From: Paenibacillus sp. CAA11
GTDB lineage: Bacteria; Bacillota; Bacilli; Paenibacillales; Paenibacillaceae
DNA: 64,000 nt
Direction of reading: 5' to 3'
Assembly: GCF_003060825.1 (NCBI RefSeq)
Contig: NZ_CP028922.1
Coordinates: 573,001 to 637,000 of the forward strand
Shown: piece after piece, positions 61,342 to 64,000 of the stretch
Layout: every line of letters starts with the position of its first letter
Numbering within the stretch: position 1 is the stretch's first letter
The notes under the pieces: generated by a model
Told to the model about the DNA's origin: nothing
The model's database searches: none
The model's input: only the letters and a program-made list of their open reading frames with translations
Made by a program: the position numbers and the translations under genes

Positions 61342-62088
61342 ATGAACTTCTTACAGAAACTAAAAAGTGGAGCGAATAAAGCGACCGAACGTGCCCAAAA
61401 CGTCATGGAGATTAACAAGCTAAATACGCAAATTTCAAATATTGAAAAAGAAATGGGCATTTACTACCAGCGAATGGGCCAGGTGTTCTATGAAGGTTAT
61501 CGGGCCAAGGATATGCGTGAGGCCGAGACAGAAATGATGGAGCTGGCGAAGACCTGTGATTTGCTGGCCGAAGAGCAGACGGAGCTTCGAGGGAAGATCG
61601 CCGCTCTTAAGAATGAGCGCTTATGTGAATGCGGCAAAATCGTACCCGAGGAAGCGCTGTTCTGTCCGTATTGCGGCAATAAGCTGAAGGCAAAGCCTGC
61701 ATCATCCGTTAAAAAGGAGCAGCCAGAGCCGCAGGAAAGACGCAACCCTTTCATTTCAGAAGATGAAGGGGCTGCAACGGATGAGACGGTTATTTATTCA
61801 GGACCGCTGATTCCGGATCTGGATGAAGATGCAGAAGACCAGCTGCTTACTCCTGAGGAGGAAGAGCGGCGCCAGCGTGAGCTGGAACGTGAGCGTGAGC
61901 GTCAACTTGAGCTTGACCGCCGGATTCGGACCTGGAAGGAGAACGTCCAAAGTCCGGAGTCTGCCTCGGTCAAATATGACTATAAGCCGCCGGGAAGCGA
62001 ACGCAGCACAGTGAACTGCCAGATTTGTGCTGCCCAGCTGGCCAAAGGCACCAAGTGGTGCCCGCACTGCGGATCGGAACAAATTTAA
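61342..62088 (+). CDS. Zinc-ribbon protein with coiled coil
   Basis: 248 residues from the ATG at 61342 after GGGAGG. Residues about 1-95 are a charged coiled coil (QISNIEKEMGIYYQRMGQVFYEGYR). A zinc ribbon follows (CECGKIVPEEALFCPYCG, about 95-112), then an acidic, Glu/Arg-rich linker (RERERQLELDRR), and a second ribbon at the C-terminus (CQICAAQLAKGTKWCPHCG). No membrane segment. Such proteins are common but uncharacterised in Bacillota; they may act as scaffolds. Single gene. Confidence 0.75.
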   Translation: MNFLQKLKSGANKATERAQNVMEINKLNTQISNIEKEMGIYYQRMGQVFYEGYRAKDMREAETEMMELAKTCDLLAEEQTELRGKIAALKNERLCECGKIVPEEALFCPYCGNKLKAKPASSVKKEQPEPQERRNPFISEDEGAATDETVIYSGPLIPDLDEDAEDQLLTPEEEERRQRELERERERQLELDRRIRTWKENVQSPESASVKYDYKPPGSERSTVNCQICAAQLAKGTKWCPHCGSEQI

Positions 62089-62261
62089 TTCAAGCAAAGG
62101 TCATCAGATTGTCATAATTAGAGGGCCGCGCATCTTCCGGCTTCCCGTATTAATTCATAAGGAAACTCATCGCGTAAAGTGACCCCTGTCAGGGGATGCT
62201 TCTGATGAGCTTTTAGGGAATGCTTGAGAACACAAATGCCAACGACAGGAGTGTGACTGCT

Positions 62262-62567
62262 ATGGAATGCATCGTGCATTTTGAGGTTGTTCATGAAGAG
62301 AAGACGAAGGAACTGAGAGGCCTGATCTTTGTTGATGAAGGGAAGGTGCCGGGAGAGGAAGATTTCCTCAAGATGTTTGAGGAGATGGGCTACCAGCTGA
62401 GACTGGAGGACCGGGAACGCTGGATTTTTAAGCCTGTGGATGCCGGCGCGGATTACAAGGAAATCCGTATTCGCAAGCTTGATACGGGGGATAAGAAGAT
62501 TGCAGAGGATAACAATTTGAAGTCCATCGTCAGCAATTTGCTGCCCTCCCAGTCCCGTCCGCTATAG
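62262..62567 (+). CDS. Small hypothetical protein
   Basis: 101 residues from the ATG at 62262, ten bases after AGGAG; GTG at 62253 is an alternative too close to the site. Acidic N-terminal half with alternating beta/alpha pattern (ECIVHFEVVHEEKTKELRGLIFVDEG). I do not recognise the family. Followed by a strong terminator, upstream of the guanine riboswitch. Confidence 0.65.
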   Translation: MECIVHFEVVHEEKTKELRGLIFVDEGKVPGEEDFLKMFEEMGYQLRLEDRERWIFKPVDAGADYKEIRIRKLDTGDKKIAEDNNLKSIVSNLLPSQSRPL

Positions 62568-62579
62568 GACGCATGCAGG

Positions 62580-62608
62580 AGAAGCTCCGAGAGGAGCTTC
62601 TTTTTTTT
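62580..62608 (+). terminator. Terminator before the guanine riboswitch
   Basis: AGAAGCTCC / GGAGCTTCT stem followed by eight T residues. Confidence 0.85.
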
Positions 62609-62723
62609 GCCTTTTTTCCTCGAAAAAAGTCTGGAGTCCACGAAATACCTCTTTTCTTCCGGGCAGAGTTCCGCTATACTTCTAACATTGCCTTTTATAT
62701 TTTGGGGATAACCCATAACATAC

Positions 62724-63546
<823 letters not shown>

Positions 63547-63612
63547 CTGCCAGGTGACGTTGGCGTTGCGGTAGGATTTTTCTAACAAATTAGAGGGGGG
63601 AAATAACTGTTT

Positions 63613-64000
63613 ATGGCAACTGAACGTATTTTTCAGAAGAACCGTAGTCCGCTAAAGACATTCTCGCTGGGCATCCAGCATGTGCTCGCCATGTATGCGG
63701 GAGCGATCATCGTTCCTATGATTGTCGGCACTCAAATCGGACTGGACCATTCGCAGCTGACTTATCTCATTGCGATTGACCTGCTTGCCTGCGGTGTGGC
63801 TACACTGCTCCAGGTGTGGGGCAACCGCCTGTTCGGGATCGGACTGCCGGTCATGCTGGGCTGCGCCTTTCAAGCTGTCTCCCCCATGATTGCCATCGGT
63901 ACCGATAAGGGCATGGGCATCTCCGCCATTTATGGCGCGATTATCGCCTCGGGACTGTTCGTCTTTCTGTTTGGCGGGCTGTTCAGCAAGCTGATCCGCT
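63613..64000 (+). CDS. pbuX: Xanthine/purine permease, 3' end outside window
   Basis: The first 129 codons are present, from the ATG at 63613 after AGAGGGGGG, with no stop before the edge. Nucleobase:cation symporter-2 family: SLGIQHVLAMYAGAIIVPMIVG in helix 1, then GIGLPVMLGCAFQAVSPMIAIG, the conserved segment near the substrate site. Imports xanthine for Xpt and is controlled by the same riboswitch. Confidence 0.94.
   Translation, partial: MATERIFQKNRSPLKTFSLGIQHVLAMYAGAIIVPMIVGTQIGLDHSQLTYLIAIDLLACGVATLLQVWGNRLFGIGLPVMLGCAFQAVSPMIAIGTDKGMGISAIYGAIIASGLFVFLFGGLFSKLIR

Overview
The window looks like chromosomal DNA of a Gram-positive, spore-former-type Bacillota, most like Paenibacillus or a relative. 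Supporting signs are strong AAGGAGG-type ribosome binding sites, frequent TTG and GTG starts, a T-box leader on proS, a guanine riboswitch on xpt-pbuX, lipobox lipoproteins, YesM/YesN-type two-component genes beside a sugar ABC transporter, HepS/HepT-type heptaprenyl diphosphate synthase genes, and a tRNA without an encoded CCA. No rRNA, CRISPR array, prophage or IS transposase was seen. The one mobile element is an intact group II intron.

Layout. 1-8.3 kb: end of the NAD(P)HX repair gene, T-box/proS, an SDR and a zinc alcohol dehydrogenase on the minus strand, a stalk-domain secreted protein, an SsuE-like FMN reductase and a P-loop kinase. 8.4-16.8 kb: an S9 peptidase coupled to a NmrA-like gene broken by an in-frame amber codon, the anaerobic ribonucleotide reductase operon nrdD-nrdG with tandem NrdR boxes, a thiamine-binding protein, tRNA-Thr(CGT), and a run of small or broken genes. 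17-25 kb: sugar ABC operon 1, a methyltransferase, a 36-aa membrane peptide, a 5'-nucleotidase-like enzyme, and a PadR plus membrane-protein cassette flanked by two copies of the same terminator sequence.

25-40.5 kb is the most interesting part. It holds most of a flavin-based extracellular electron transfer (FLEET) locus of the kind described in Listeria: an ApbE lipoprotein (FmnB-like), EetB, a complete ECF module (A1, A2, T), a UbiA-family prenyltransferase (DmkA-like role), HepS/HepT (DmkB-like role), an NDH-2 with an extra C-terminal membrane domain (Ndh2), and a two-domain FMN-binding lipoprotein (PplA). A large U32-family protein and a class III aminotransferase lie inside the same operon. 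EetA and an obvious flavin S-component are not in the window. Both arms carry TGTGA-N6-TCACA-like palindromes. The one upstream of pplA lies exactly at -41.5 from an extended -10 promoter, as expected for an FNR/CRP-type activator. The inferred flow is NADH to Ndh2, to a membrane demethylmenaquinone, to FMN bound on PplA, with ApbE attaching the FMN and the ECF module moving flavin.

40.6-64 kb: a CPA1-type cation/proton antiporter, an HD-GYP c-di-GMP phosphodiesterase, CsbD, YesN/YesM with the divergent sugar ABC operon 2 (a paralogue of operon 1), an orphan histidine kinase, RidA, a group IIC-like intron inserted just past the ridA terminator, a TspO-like membrane protein, a SNF2 helicase with a degenerate SWIM-like partner, a small alarmone synthetase, a zinc-ribbon protein, and the riboswitch-controlled xpt-pbuX pair running off the right edge.

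Translation starts were often moved from the longest open frame to the codon with the best ribosome binding site; each entry says so.
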